Shown: positions 9,125 to 17,869 of the stretch, piece after piece
Position numbering within the stretch: position 1 is the first letter of the stretch
How the letters are laid out: each line of letters starts with the position of its first letter
Assembly: GCF_014845115.1 (NCBI RefSeq)
Contig: NZ_NKUI01000017.1
Span: 1-44,189, forward strand
Source of the DNA: Methylorubrum zatmanii
GTDB taxonomy: Bacteria; Pseudomonadota; Alphaproteobacteria; Rhizobiales; Beijerinckiaceae
DNA length: 44,189 nt
Direction: 5' to 3'
Notes under the pieces: generated by a model
Databases searched by the model: none
The model's input: only the letters and a program-made list of their open reading frames with translations
Told to the model about the DNA's origin: nothing
Translations under genes and position numbers: made by a program

Positions 9125-9694
9125 ATGACCGATCAGGGCATCAAGAGCCGGCCGATCTATGCGACTCTGCGCCGTGATTCGTCCGGGCGCCGCCATCTCT
9201 ACGTTTCCGCCGGATCGGGGCCGCCCCCGGACGCTCTGGCGCAGGACGGTCTCGAAAGCTGGACGGTCGCCCCGACGACCTGCGAGGGCACGCTCCCGCG
9301 CCCGGAGGGGGTGGGCGAGCGCCGCTTCCGCTCCACCCGCTACCTCATGGAGACGCTGGGGCGGCGGCTCGCCGGGGAGCGGATGGGCCTGCGCCTCTAC
9401 GTCGAAGGGCCGGAGGATTTCCTCTGGGATGTCTACGGCGTCGCCCAGGCGCACGGCCTCGGCCGGCAGGAAATCTTCCTGAAGCAGTCCGGCACCCTGG
9501 CCCGGCGGGTCCAGTGCGTTCACTGCAAGACCTTCAACGAGGGCGTCACCACCACGATCGTGCGCTGCGCCGGCTGCGGCGCCAACCTGTTCGTGCGCGA
9601 TCACTTCTCGCGCCGGCTCTCGGCCTTCCAGGGCGTCAAGATCGACGCGGAACAGCCGGGCGATGTCCCGCAGGCGGAACGGGCCTATCCATGA
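9125..9694 (+). CDS. dmmA: Dimethylamine monooxygenase, DmmA-family subunit
   Basis: A 189-residue protein resembling the small DmmA-family subunit of heme-dependent dimethylamine monooxygenase, the enzyme that oxidatively demethylates dimethylamine to methylamine and formaldehyde. Near the C-terminus CVHC and CAGC pairs (about residues 137-159) form a zinc-ribbon-like motif. It starts at an ATG after a GGAGG site, and its stop overlaps the start of the next gene (ATGA). It is the first gene of a three-gene operon with a flavin/2Fe-2S reductase and a DUF3445 protein, the usual gene set for this enzyme. The family's gene naming is given from memory; the exact role of this subunit is not evident from sequence. 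Confidence 0.8.
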   Translation: MTDQGIKSRPIYATLRRDSSGRRHLYVSAGSGPPPDALAQDGLESWTVAPTTCEGTLPRPEGVGERRFRSTRYLMETLGRRLAGERMGLRLYVEGPEDFLWDVYGVAQAHGLGRQEIFLKQSGTLARRVQCVHCKTFNEGVTTTIVRCAGCGANLFVRDHFSRRLSAFQGVKIDAEQPGDVPQAERAYP

Positions 9695-10635
9695 TCCTCG
9701 ACGGCACCCTCCCGGCCCGCGTGGCCGGCATCGATTCCCTGAGCCCGACCCTGAAGCGCTTCCGCTTCGAGCCGGAGCGAGGGTGTTTCCCGACCGCCGC
9801 GCCGGGGGCGCATGTCCTCGTCACCCTGCGCGGGCCCGAGCGTGTCTGGAAGAACGCCTATTCCCTGGTCACGCCGCCGGAGGCGCGCGACGCCTACGCG
9901 ATCATCGTGCGCCGGGTGGAGGAATCGCGGGGCGGCTCACATTTCCTGCACGACCACCTTCGCCCTGGCGACCGCGTCGAGATCGGGACGCCGGCGAGCC
10001 TGTTTCCCATCGCCAGCCTCGCCCGCCGCCACGTCCTGATCGGCGGCGGCATCGGGCTCACCCCGTTCCTGTCCTTCCTGCCGGTCTTGCGTGAGCGGGG
10101 CGCCGCCTTCGAGTTGCATCAATACTGCACCGACGCGGAGACCGAGACCTTCGGCCGCCTGCTCGCCGAGGCGGGCGGCGCCGTCACCATCCATGGCAGT
10201 ACCTCCCGGCGCTCGGTCGCCGAGATCCTCGCCGACCAGCCGCTCGGCACGCATGTCTATACCTGCGGCCCCGAGCGCCTGATGGCGGCGGTCGAGGCGG
10301 CGGCGCTCGATCTCGGCTGGCCGAGCCATTCCATCCACAAGGAGAGCTTCGGCGGGGCCGAGGGCGGCAAGCCCTTCAGCGTCAGGCTCGCCCGCTCGGG
10401 GCGCAGCATCGCCGTCTCCGACACGCAGAGCCTGCTCGAAGCCCTCGAAGCGGCGGGCATCGAGGCGCCCTGCCTGTGCCGCGGCGGCGCCTGCGGCGTC
10501 TGCCTCACGGGCGTGATCGACGGGGAGGTGGAGCACCGCGATCACGTCCTCACCGAGGCGGAGCGGGCCGACGGCAAGCTGATCGCCACCTGCGTCTCAC
10601 GGGCGCGCTCCGACGCGCTCGTGCTCGACCTGTAA
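9691..10635 (+). CDS. PDR/VanB-type reductase subunit of dimethylamine monooxygenase
   Basis: A 314-residue phthalate-dioxygenase-reductase-type electron-transfer protein. It has an N-terminal FMN/FAD barrel (about 1-100, with RVWKNAYSLV as the flavin-binding strand) and an NAD(P)H domain (about 105-215, GGGIGLTPFLS and CGPERLM). A C-terminal plant-type 2Fe-2S ferredoxin domain ends it (CLCRGGACGVC with a distal Cys in ATCVS). It would pass electrons from NAD(P)H to the DUF3445 heme subunit encoded next. The ATG overlaps the dmmA stop by four bases, implying translational coupling. Alone it could serve a Rieske oxygenase or O-demethylase, but the neighbours point to dimethylamine oxidation. 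Confidence 0.88.
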   Translation: MILDGTLPARVAGIDSLSPTLKRFRFEPERGCFPTAAPGAHVLVTLRGPERVWKNAYSLVTPPEARDAYAIIVRRVEESRGGSHFLHDHLRPGDRVEIGTPASLFPIASLARRHVLIGGGIGLTPFLSFLPVLRERGAAFELHQYCTDAETETFGRLLAEAGGAVTIHGSTSRRSVAEILADQPLGTHVYTCGPERLMAAVEAAALDLGWPSHSIHKESFGGAEGGKPFSVRLARSGRSIAVSDTQSLLEALEAAGIEAPCLCRGGACGVCLTGVIDGEVEHRDHVLTEAERADGKLIATCVSRARSDALVLDL

Positions 10636-10653
10636 GATCAAGGAGGAACCCCG

Positions 10654-11718
10654 ATGGGCATTCAGTTCCGCAAGGACGAGCGGTTCCGCGAGAACTTCTC
10701 CTACGTCAACAGCGACGCGGGCGTGCTGCGCTTTCCCTTTCCGTTCGGGGAGGACCGCTACATGTACTCGGTCAATATCGAGCCTCATATCCCCGGCGGC
10801 CCGACTCCGGCCTTCGCCCACGCCTTCGACATCGACGAGCATTACATCGCCGAGTGCCAGGAGAGGGCGATGGTGCTCGCCGACGATCCCGGCCGCTGCC
10901 AGGTACTGCCGCACATGATGCCGGCGCAATGGGACACGCTCGAGCTGCTGATGGAGAGCCTCGCGGCGGATTACCCCGAGCATTTCAGCCTGGACAAGGA
11001 CGGCGACACTTGGCGCTGGATCAACCGGCCGCTCGGCATCGACCAGAGCTTCGTTTTCGGCAGGCCCGAGACGCTGCCCTGTGCGCCGTTCGAATACATC
11101 ACCCGGCAAGCGCAGGGCGATTTCACCCTGCAGGATCAGCGCGACGACAACCTCTTCGTCGATGGCGGCATGGTGACGACTCAGGCCGATTGGTCCCTCG
11201 ACTTCGATATCGGCATGTCCTTCCACGAATGGCACGGGCCGGTGCCGCTCGCCCACGAGACCGGCGTGTTCGACCGGGCCCTGCGCTTCCTCCTGCGCCT
11301 ACAATACGGGCATCCGGTCCGGCGCCTGAACTGGACCATGACCATCAATCCCCGCCTGGACACCTCGCCGGAGAATTATCCCGATTGGGGACCGGACCGG
11401 ACCACGGTGACGCCGGAGAACGTCGCCGAGAAGGTGCATCTGCGGGTCGAGCTGCAGACCCTGTTCCGGCTGCCGCGCTCCAACGCGATCCTGTTCGGCA
11501 TTCGCTGCTACCTTCTCAGCCTCAAAGACATCGAGCGCGTGGAGAAATGGCGCAAGCGTCTCCACCGGGTGCTGACGACGCTGCCGCCCGAACTCGCGGA
11601 GTATAAGGGGCTCACCCGCTACCGCGACACCATCATCGCCCATCTCGCCCCGCACGACGACGGGGCGGAACTCTCGCCCGGCATCCAGCCCGACCAGACG
11701 GTGCTGCCACCGGCCTAA
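10654..11718 (+). CDS. DUF3445 heme-dependent oxidative N-demethylase subunit
   Basis: A 354-residue member of the DUF3445 family, whose characterised members are the heme-binding catalytic subunit of oxidative N-demethylases acting on dimethylamine. The sequence spans the full family length with its conserved blocks, for example WRWINRPLG near residue 125 and the C-terminal block FRLPRSNAILFGIRCYLLS. It begins 18 bp after the reductase gene behind a strong GGAGGAA site, so it is the third gene of the dmm operon. With Tmm and Tdm encoded on the other side of the permease it completes an oxidative route from trimethylamine to methylamine. No methylamine-oxidising genes are visible in the window. 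Confidence 0.87.
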   Translation: MGIQFRKDERFRENFSYVNSDAGVLRFPFPFGEDRYMYSVNIEPHIPGGPTPAFAHAFDIDEHYIAECQERAMVLADDPGRCQVLPHMMPAQWDTLELLMESLAADYPEHFSLDKDGDTWRWINRPLGIDQSFVFGRPETLPCAPFEYITRQAQGDFTLQDQRDDNLFVDGGMVTTQADWSLDFDIGMSFHEWHGPVPLAHETGVFDRALRFLLRLQYGHPVRRLNWTMTINPRLDTSPENYPDWGPDRTTVTPENVAEKVHLRVELQTLFRLPRSNAILFGIRCYLLSLKDIERVEKWRKRLHRVLTTLPPELAEYKGLTRYRDTIIAHLAPHDDGAELSPGIQPDQTVLPPA

Positions 11719-11719
11719 T

Positions 11720-11795
11720 GTCTCTCACAAAGCTCCCGCCGCGCCGTCGCGGCCAGAGAGAGGACACGATGCGGAAGCGGGAGTTGTGTGAGGCT
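11720..11795 (-). repeat. MITE/REP-like palindromic element, copy 2 (inverted)
   Basis: About 76 bp, the reverse complement of the element at 8602-8674 with a divergent central ~25 bases. It starts two bases after the stop of the DUF3445 gene and ends against a phosphoketolase gene remnant. With copy 1 it brackets the dmm operon in inverted orientation. Confidence 0.75.
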
Positions 11796-11800
11796 CGCTA

Positions 11801-11945
11801 AGCCGTCCATCACGCGCGTGGCTTCCGCCGTGGCGGTGCCGGGGGCGGTCACGGTGACGGCGGGTCGCGCAAATCCGGCAGCCGGAGGTCGCGCAACAGC
11901 GCGCCGCCGTTGGCGTGCGTGCGGGTTGGCGCTCATGCGGCGCTC
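11801..11945 (-). pseudogene. Phosphoketolase gene remnant, fragment 1
   Basis: On the minus strand, pieces of one protein appear in successive frames: MSANPHA, then NGGALLRDLRLPDLRD, then VTVTAPGTATAEATRVMDG. This is the MSANPHANGG region of xylulose-5-phosphate/fructose-6-phosphate phosphoketolase (around residue 380 of ~800). A 4-base duplication after CCGCAC breaks the first frame, and another shift follows RDLRLPDLRD. Similarity stops where the MITE-like repeat begins. The part that should follow (GFLRDV...) is found at 17870-18325 instead. Confidence 0.75.
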
Positions 11946-12194
11946 GCCTTTCGGAGCGTTTTCGGCGACGCGTCGACACCGAGTCAGAGCAACGGGCGTG
12001 CGTTTCGCCGCCAGCTCTGCGCATTCGCGGCGCGAATATTACGAGGTATCCTCTTTTTTTCCTGGCCGGCGACGGATCCTGCACGGCTGCAATCTGTCCT
12101 CTTCGATCAAGTTGGGATGCCAGGGTCTGCGTTATTCAAAATCTGCGTCAACTGATTCGCCTTGGCTCGCTCAGCGTCTGAAATGGGAGTGTCC
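11946..12194. other. Non-coding stretch before the AraC regulator
   Basis: 249 bases with no gene recognised. The composition is mixed, with a T7 run at 12054-12060 and an AT-richer part at 12110-12150 that could hold the promoter of the AraC gene. No clear hairpin precedes the T run. Confidence 0.4.
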
Positions 12195-13292
12195 ATGTGC
12201 TCTTCTGCGACTGCAGACCCACTTGAACCATCAAATCAGACGGCGGGAACCGGAGGTCTGAGCGCGACCGGGAAGTCGCTCCCGAAGTCGCTCCCCATGG
12301 CCATGAGCCGTCCTGGGGTAGGGCCGGCGATTTACGCCACACTGATCGAACTTGGTGCCGATCCCAATGCCCTCATTGCCGAGCTACGGCTCGATCCCCG
12401 GCATTCCGAAGGCGGCAAACTTGTCTCCTATGCCGATTTCGGCCGTCTGATCGCACTCGCGGCGGAGCGCACGAACTGTCCTCATCTTGGGCTTCTCGTC
12501 GGACAACGCGCGACCCTGGCGTCGTTGGGGCGGCTCGGCCTGCTGATGCGCCACTCGAACACCGTGGGCGACGCCTTGCAGGTTCTCGCAGCGCATTCCG
12601 GCACGCAGAACTGGGGCGCGGTGGTAGGGCTTGGCATCGACAGTGGCGTGACCGTCCTCAGCTATGCCCCCTATGGCCCGGAGGCGGAGGGCGCTGCCAT
12701 CCATTCGGAGAGGGCGCTGGCTACCATGACCAACGTCCTTCGGGCGCTTTGTGGTCTCGACTGGGCTCCGGACGAGGTTCTGCTGCCCCGCTCCAAGCCC
12801 CGCAAGGTCATTCCCTATGAGCGCTTCTTCCAGGCGCCCGTCCGGTTCGACCAGGAAGTGGCCGCCCTGGTGTTCGTGGACGAAATTCTCAAGAAGCCCG
12901 TCGACGGCGCCGACCCGATTGTCCGACGATTGGTCGAGGGCCGCATCCGCCAACTCGCAGCCAAACAATCGTGCAGCTTGACCGATGAGCTTCGTCGTTA
13001 CCTCCGGACCCAAGTGACCCGGCAACGCTGCAAGGCGGAGCGCGTGGCGCGTATGCGGCTCGTGCACCGCCGGACGTTGAGCCGACATCTGCGGGCCGAG
13101 GGCACGACTTTCAGGCAGCTGTCCAACGACGCAATGTTCCGGGTGGCCATGCAACTCCTCGCCGACACGAGCATGACCCTGACGCAGATCTCGACAGCCT
13201 TGAACTTTTCCGAGCCGGCCGCCTTCACGCATGCCTTCCGGCGCTGGTCGGGCATGGCGCCGAGCATCTGGCGGCATGAGAACCGGCCGTGA
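12195..13292 (+). CDS. AraC-family transcriptional regulator (arabinose-binding-like N-terminus)
   Basis: A 365-residue regulator. Residues about 40-220 resemble the Arabinose_bd (PF12625) ligand domain of OruR/ArgR-like AraC proteins (IYATLIELGADPNALIAEL; HLGLLVGQRATLASLGRLG). The C-terminal ~100 residues form the double helix-turn-helix (RRTLSRHLRAEGTTFRQL and LTQISTALNFSEPAAFTHAF). The ATG at 12195 has GGGAG at 12185-12189; an ATG at 12183 and one at 12297 are alternatives, the last beginning at the conserved domain. It is downstream of the MITE-like repeat and not clearly part of the dmm operon. Its target is unknown. Confidence 0.85.
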   Translation: MCSSATADPLEPSNQTAGTGGLSATGKSLPKSLPMAMSRPGVGPAIYATLIELGADPNALIAELRLDPRHSEGGKLVSYADFGRLIALAAERTNCPHLGLLVGQRATLASLGRLGLLMRHSNTVGDALQVLAAHSGTQNWGAVVGLGIDSGVTVLSYAPYGPEAEGAAIHSERALATMTNVLRALCGLDWAPDEVLLPRSKPRKVIPYERFFQAPVRFDQEVAALVFVDEILKKPVDGADPIVRRLVEGRIRQLAAKQSCSLTDELRRYLRTQVTRQRCKAERVARMRLVHRRTLSRHLRAEGTTFRQLSNDAMFRVAMQLLADTSMTLTQISTALNFSEPAAFTHAFRRWSGMAPSIWRHENRP

Positions 13293-13347
13293 GGCATTGA
13301 ACCGGCCCCTGAGACGAGCCCTGCCCGAGCGGAAGGAGGGATGTCGG

Positions 13348-13713
13348 ATGCGGCCATTCGTTTGCGCCTTGGCCTGCGCCCTCGCGATCGTCGCGGGCGG
13401 GGCCGGAGCACAGGAGGGGCGCTCGCCTCTCGCGGATCAGGCGGATTCGCGCATGCAGCAAGCCGCAGCCTCGCTGATTCCGGTCCTGCGCGGCCGTTGG
13501 CTTTATGCGGATCAGAAGCTCGTCGTCGGGTATGTGCGGGATGTCAGGGTGTCGCGGGACGGCAACACACTGATCGCCGTCGTCGCCCGACGGCGCCGGC
13601 TCGGCGGGGGCGAGATCGGCATCCCGGTCCCGGCGCTGCATCAGCGGGACAACGACATCACCGTCGGCGCTACCCGCGAGAGCGTTCGGCAAATCCCCCT
13701 TCTTGTGCCCTGA
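13348..13713 (+). CDS. Small secreted PRC-barrel-like protein
   Basis: A 121-residue protein with a classic Sec signal peptide (MRPFVCALACALAIVAGG, likely cut after AGAQ). A short mature part follows, whose GYVRDVRVSRDGNTLIAVV and following GGGEIGIPV pattern recalls a PRC-barrel fold. The start is set by GGAAGGAGGG at 13331-13340, 7 bases upstream; longer in-frame starts have no ribosome site and would bury the signal peptide. The ATG at 13341 opens a different frame whose product looks like a shadow. It follows the AraC gene by 55 bp on the same strand. The function is unknown and the PRC-barrel assignment tentative. Confidence 0.6.
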   Translation: MRPFVCALACALAIVAGGAGAQEGRSPLADQADSRMQQAAASLIPVLRGRWLYADQKLVVGYVRDVRVSRDGNTLIAVVARRRRLGGGEIGIPVPALHQRDNDITVGATRESVRQIPLLVP

Positions 13714-14196
13714 CGGACGAAGGCCGATGGCGGCGCCCGCTCGTCCCCCGACAGCGCCAAACCGGGCGAGGATCATCGGTCGCTCGATCGAGGAGATCGC
13801 CCGCGCGAGCCGATTCGTCGATCACGGAGAATCCGGCGATCGGCCGACCACCGGTTACGCTTCCTCGAACCGTCGTCCGCATCGCCGCAGCAGCTGCATC
13901 GGCTGTCATGTTGCCGACGCCGCGGGTCTGGGCGAAGACCGGACGTTCGCTCGACGCCCCGTGATCAGCTGTCCCGATCAATCAAGCGCAAGATCCTTCC
14001 CCGTACAAAGTATGGGTCATGGACAAATTCAATCGAATAAATGTCGCCTGATCCAGCAGACAATACGGCGTCTGACGCCCGAGAAAGCAACGGATCGTCA
14101 TCGTTGGAGCGAAGCGCGGCCCAGCACCTTCGATCGATTTCGTTTGACGCAGCGCTGACGGACGGCGTCACAACGCCTGAGTAGGGAGGCGTGGGC
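13714..14196. other. 483-bp stretch without a recognisable gene
   Basis: Open frames on both strands carry no recognisable domain and no ribosome site. The right part is visibly lower in GC (for example 14020-14050), like ldhA that follows, and may hold the ldhA promoter. Given the gene remnants nearby this may be decayed coding sequence, but nothing specific could be matched. Confidence 0.4.
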
Positions 14197-15201
14197 ATGA
14201 GAGTCGCGATGTTCAGCGCGCAGGATTACGAGCGTGGGCTTTTGAACGAGCTCAACGCAAGTCACGGTCACGACCTCGTCTACCTCGATGCGTTGCTCGA
14301 ATCCGAAACCGCACCACTCGCGGCGGGATTCCCTGCGGTCAGCGTTTTCGTCAACGATACCGTCGACCGCGATGTCCTCAGGCATCTCGCTCGGGGTGAA
14401 ACGAAAATTGTTGCCACCCGCTGTACCGGATTCAATCACATCGATTTGGAGGCGGCGGAGGAGTTTGGAATCGAAGTCGTTCGAGTGAGCAATTACTCGC
14501 CCAACTCGGTGGCCGAATTTGCCGTCGGATTGCTCTTGGCCCTGAATCGAAAAATCCATCGGGCCTATCATCGAACGAGAGAGAGCGACTTCAGGCTCGA
14601 CGGCCTGATGGGATTCGACCTCGTCGGGCGCACCGTAGCCGTTATCGGGACTGGAAAGATCGGCACCATCTTCGGCCGGATCATGGCCGGCTTCGGCTGC
14701 ACCGTGATCGGGTTCGACGTCCATCGCTCACCCGAGTTCGAGAGGATCGGTGGTCGCTACGTCGATGCCGAAGGGGTCGAGACGGCGGATGTCATCTCGA
14801 TGCACTGCCCCCTGACACCCGAGACCTATCACATCGTCGGCCGTCGAACGCTGGCGCGGGTGAAGAATGGCGCACTCCTTATCAACACGAGCCGCGGCGG
14901 GCTCGTCGACACGGAAGCGGCGATCGACGCGTTGAAGTCGGGCCGGCTCGGAGGAATGGCTCTCGATGTCTACGAGCAGGAGGCGGGTCTTTTTTACAGG
15001 GATTTTTCAAGTACCGTCATCTCTGACGATGTCTTGCAGCGTCTCATCTCCTTTCCGAATGTCATTGTAACGGGGCATCAAGCGTTTTTCACGCGAGAGG
15101 CGCTGAGTACCATCCTGGGAACAACGCTTGAGAGCATTTCGGAGTTTGAGTCCGGGCGCGCTTTGACGAATCGGATTAGCCATACCCGTTCGAACGGATG
15201 A
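14197..15201 (+). CDS. ldhA: D-lactate dehydrogenase (D-2-hydroxyacid dehydrogenase)
   Basis: A 334-residue NAD-dependent D-2-hydroxyacid dehydrogenase of the LdhA type, which interconverts pyruvate and D-lactate. The NAD Rossmann motif GTGKIG is at 151-156. The catalytic set is Arg233 (NTSRGGLVD), the Glu in DVYEQE (about 260-262) and His294 (TGHQAFFT). The insert QEAGLFYRDFSS is typical of fermentative D-LDH rather than other family members. The ATG at 14197 lies 7 bases after AGGGAGG; the GTG at 14191 is less well placed. Its GC looks lower than its neighbours. It sits among phosphoketolase and GH65 remnants, suggesting the survivor of a fermentative sugar module. Confidence 0.92.
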   Translation: MRVAMFSAQDYERGLLNELNASHGHDLVYLDALLESETAPLAAGFPAVSVFVNDTVDRDVLRHLARGETKIVATRCTGFNHIDLEAAEEFGIEVVRVSNYSPNSVAEFAVGLLLALNRKIHRAYHRTRESDFRLDGLMGFDLVGRTVAVIGTGKIGTIFGRIMAGFGCTVIGFDVHRSPEFERIGGRYVDAEGVETADVISMHCPLTPETYHIVGRRTLARVKNGALLINTSRGGLVDTEAAIDALKSGRLGGMALDVYEQEAGLFYRDFSSTVISDDVLQRLISFPNVIVTGHQAFFTREALSTILGTTLESISEFESGRALTNRISHTRSNG

Positions 15202-15204
15202 TCC

Positions 15205-16036
15205 ATGCTGCGCCCGCGCTACCGTCCACCGGAAGACATCTGTCCGTCGACCCCCTGGGTGTCCGAGGCGGTCCGCCATGGCGCAAGGCTGGCGCGTGAG
15301 CCGACTGGCCAAGCGGAGACGATGTTCGCGGTGTCGAAGGAATATCTGGGCATCCGTGGTCCCTTGGAAGAAGGAACACCGGTCCGGGAAGCAGGCACCT
15401 ATCTCAGCGGCTTCTACGAATGTCGGCCGAGATCTTCCCATGGATAGTGATAGATATCGGGCTATCAAGCGAGCCGGCGCCGTGATGGCTATGGTTATTC
15501 TCGGTAAACATTTCACGAAAGATGGAAAACGGCGCAGCTTCGAGTGCTGCGATCCCCTGACGACGCACGATTCATTTCTGCCCGTGCGCATCCAGAGCAT
15601 CATCGCGAACGAAAGTGGATTCGAGCAGAAAGCAATCGCGTATGTCGAATGCGCCGCAGCGATGGACATGTCGGATATTGGCGGCACCATGATGCATGGC
15701 GCTCACGTCGCTGCGATCGATGGCACGCGGCTCGTCTCGGTCTACGGCTTCGTCGGATTGCGCGACACCGAGGGCCGGATCTCGTTCAATCCCGTTCTGT
15801 CCGAGGCGCGGTCCGCCCTGACATTCGTTCTGACGGTGAGAGGACAGTCGTTTCGGGTCGAGATCGACCACGGATCGGCGACCTGCCGGCTTTTGAACGG
15901 CGAGCGGCTGAGCTTCTCGCAGGCCGGAGAAGCGTATGTCCTGTCGTGCGCCGAGCCGATCCTGACGCGCCCGGTTGGGCAGGGCCGTCCGCGCTCCGGC
16001 GGCGCCGGCGGTCGGTCTGCCTCGCCTGTGCGCTGA
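15205..16036 (+). pseudogene. Glycoside hydrolase family 65 (disaccharide phosphorylase-type) gene with large internal deletion
   Basis: The first ~75 codons from ATG 15205 match the N-terminus of GH65 proteins (AETMFAVSKEYLGIRGPLEE, then GTYLSGFYECRP) and stop at 15447. From about 15445 in another frame the C-terminal part follows: ILGKHFTKDGKRRSFECCD, then PLTTHDSFLPVRIQSI, HGAHVAAIDGTRLVSVYGF and a C-terminal beta domain, with a stop at 16034-16036. GH65 enzymes are about 750-800 residues, so roughly 500 central residues, including the catalytic barrel, are missing. The start is 3 bp after ldhA. The protein cannot be functional. Confidence 0.85.
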
Positions 16037-16161
16037 CGAAGGTCGGCAATCGGTCCGTTCCAGGAGAAGAGAGATGCGGGGTCGTCGGCCGGCGTGACCG
16101 TGATCTGCGCCGGAGATCCTCCGAACGGGGGGCATAACGGACGGAAGAGGAGATTTCTTCC

Positions 16162-17757
16162 ATGATGGCCTCAATCAGCGAACTCATTGGAACGCAGCCG
16201 ATTCTCGCACTCTTCCTCGTCATCGGCCTTGGGTACGCGGTGGGGCAGATCAGGATCTGGGATTTTTCTCTCGGCGTGGGAGCCGTGCTCTTTGTCGGCC
16301 TGTTCATCGGTGCCATCGCACCGAAATTGCAGATCGCCGGGCCACTCGGCTTGGTCGGGCTGATCATGTTTCTCTACGCGATCGGCATACTCTACGGTCA
16401 GCAGTTCTTCGAAGGCCTGTCGGGACCCGGTCGCGTCTATAACGTGCTGGCGGCCGGCGCGGTCACCGCCGGGCTGCTGGTGGCGCTCGGTCTCGGCGCG
16501 GTCTTTCAGGTCAAGGTCGGCCACACCCTCGGCATCTTTGCCGGATCGATGGTCAGCACGGCGGCCCTGCAGGCCGCGATTGACACGATCGAGAATCGGG
16601 ATCCCTCCATCGGCTACTCGGTCACTTATCCGTTCGGCGTGATCGGCCCTATTCTCTGCCTCTACTTCATGACGCGGCGGGTGAAGCCGGTCTTTCCACC
16701 CAGGCCGGTCCGCTTCCACATGGGCGAGGTCACGGTCGAGCGATTGCCGGCCTCGGGGACGACGGTCGGTGCGGTCATGGCGATCCTGCCCGATGGCGTG
16801 CAGATCGCGGGCGTGCGGCAGGAGCATCGTAATCTGCTTCCCGATGCCGATCTGGAACTGCATCCGGGCGACGCGCTGCTCATCGCGGCCGATCGGGCCG
16901 TGGCCGTGGACGAGGTCGCCACGGCGCTCGGATATGTCGATCGGGGCCGGCTCGCCAAAGATCGCGCGGATTTGACCTACCAGCGCTTCTTCGTTTCGAA
17001 GGCGGCGCTGACCGGCGTGAAGCTGGCCGAGCTGCCATTGCCGGCGGATGTTCCGATCCGGATTCTGCATGTGCGGCGCTACGACATGGACTTGCTGGCC
17101 TCGCCCGACCTGATGCTGGAGCTGGGCGACAGGGTCGGGCTCCTCGTGGCCCCCGACGACGTGGCGCGCGCCCGCGCGCATTTCGGCGATACGCTCAAGG
17201 CGACCGCAGACTTCAGTTACGTCTCGGCCGGCCTCGGAATGGTGCTCGGCGTTCTTCTCGGGCTGATCCCGGTCCCGGTGCCGGGTGTCGGGACCGTGGC
17301 ACTCGGCATCGGCGGCGGACCGCTCATCGTGGCGCTGATCCTCGGCCGGCTTCGGCGCACCGGCCGGCTGAGCTGGGTCATGCCGCTGCCGGCCAACATC
17401 GTGCTACGCAATCTGGGCCTGACCCTGTTTCTGGCCACGGTCGGGATCAATTCGGGCCAAGCCTTCGTCGCCACCGTCGTGCAGACCGGACCGCTGATGC
17501 TGCTGATCGGTGTGGCGGTGTTGCTGACGACGGTGGCGATCGTGCTGCTCGTGGGCTTTTACCTGCTCGGAATCCCTTACGACGACCTGCTCGGCGTCGC
17601 CTCCGGCGCCACGGGCAATCCAGCGATCCTGGCCTATTCCGCGCACACCGCGCCGACAGAGCGGCCGGATATATGCTACGCGATGATCTTTCCATCGATG
17701 ACCATCGTGAAGGTCTTCAGCGTACAAATCATCGGCCTGATCTTCACCGGCGGCTGA
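16162..17757 (+). CDS. AspT/YidE-type aspartate:alanine exchanger family transporter
   Basis: A 531-residue membrane protein with the AAE-family layout. An N-terminal membrane half (about 1-170) is followed by two soluble TrkA_C-like domains (about 190-360, with DADLELHPGDALLIAA and LELGDRVGLLVAP) and a C-terminal membrane half (about 370-531, ending GATGNPAILAY and PSMTIVKVFSVQI). The family exchanges dicarboxylates or amino acids such as aspartate for alanine; this substrate is unknown. The ATG follows GAGGAGA. It is downstream of the broken GH65 gene and, with ldhA and the phosphoglycerate mutase, appears to be an intact remainder of a carbon-overflow or fermentation block. Confidence 0.85.
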   Translation: MMASISELIGTQPILALFLVIGLGYAVGQIRIWDFSLGVGAVLFVGLFIGAIAPKLQIAGPLGLVGLIMFLYAIGILYGQQFFEGLSGPGRVYNVLAAGAVTAGLLVALGLGAVFQVKVGHTLGIFAGSMVSTAALQAAIDTIENRDPSIGYSVTYPFGVIGPILCLYFMTRRVKPVFPPRPVRFHMGEVTVERLPASGTTVGAVMAILPDGVQIAGVRQEHRNLLPDADLELHPGDALLIAADRAVAVDEVATALGYVDRGRLAKDRADLTYQRFFVSKAALTGVKLAELPLPADVPIRILHVRRYDMDLLASPDLMLELGDRVGLLVAPDDVARARAHFGDTLKATADFSYVSAGLGMVLGVLLGLIPVPVPGVGTVALGIGGGPLIVALILGRLRRTGRLSWVMPLPANIVLRNLGLTLFLATVGINSGQAFVATVVQTGPLMLLIGVAVLLTTVAIVLLVGFYLLGIPYDDLLGVASGATGNPAILAYSAHTAPTERPDICYAMIFPSMTIVKVFSVQIIGLIFTGG

Positions 17758-17869
17758 CGTTTGCTGGGGGCCCTCGAACGGGATGGACGATGTACCGCGC
17801 GATGCATCGCCCATCCGCGCCCGAGCGCTTTGCGACGAAGGGCAATCCGATTGAAAAACCCGCGCCGCA

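Noticed and set aside
13341..13964. A 207-codon open frame overlapping the small secreted protein
   Set aside because: Same ribosome site but a different frame; the product is Arg/Ala-rich shadow sequence, whereas the ATG at 13348 gives a clean signal peptide.
15278..16036. A 252-codon gene in its own right
   Set aside because: Its first ~55 codons are out of frame with the GH65 N-terminus they overlap, and the rest matches only the C-terminal third of GH65; it is part of a deleted pseudogene.
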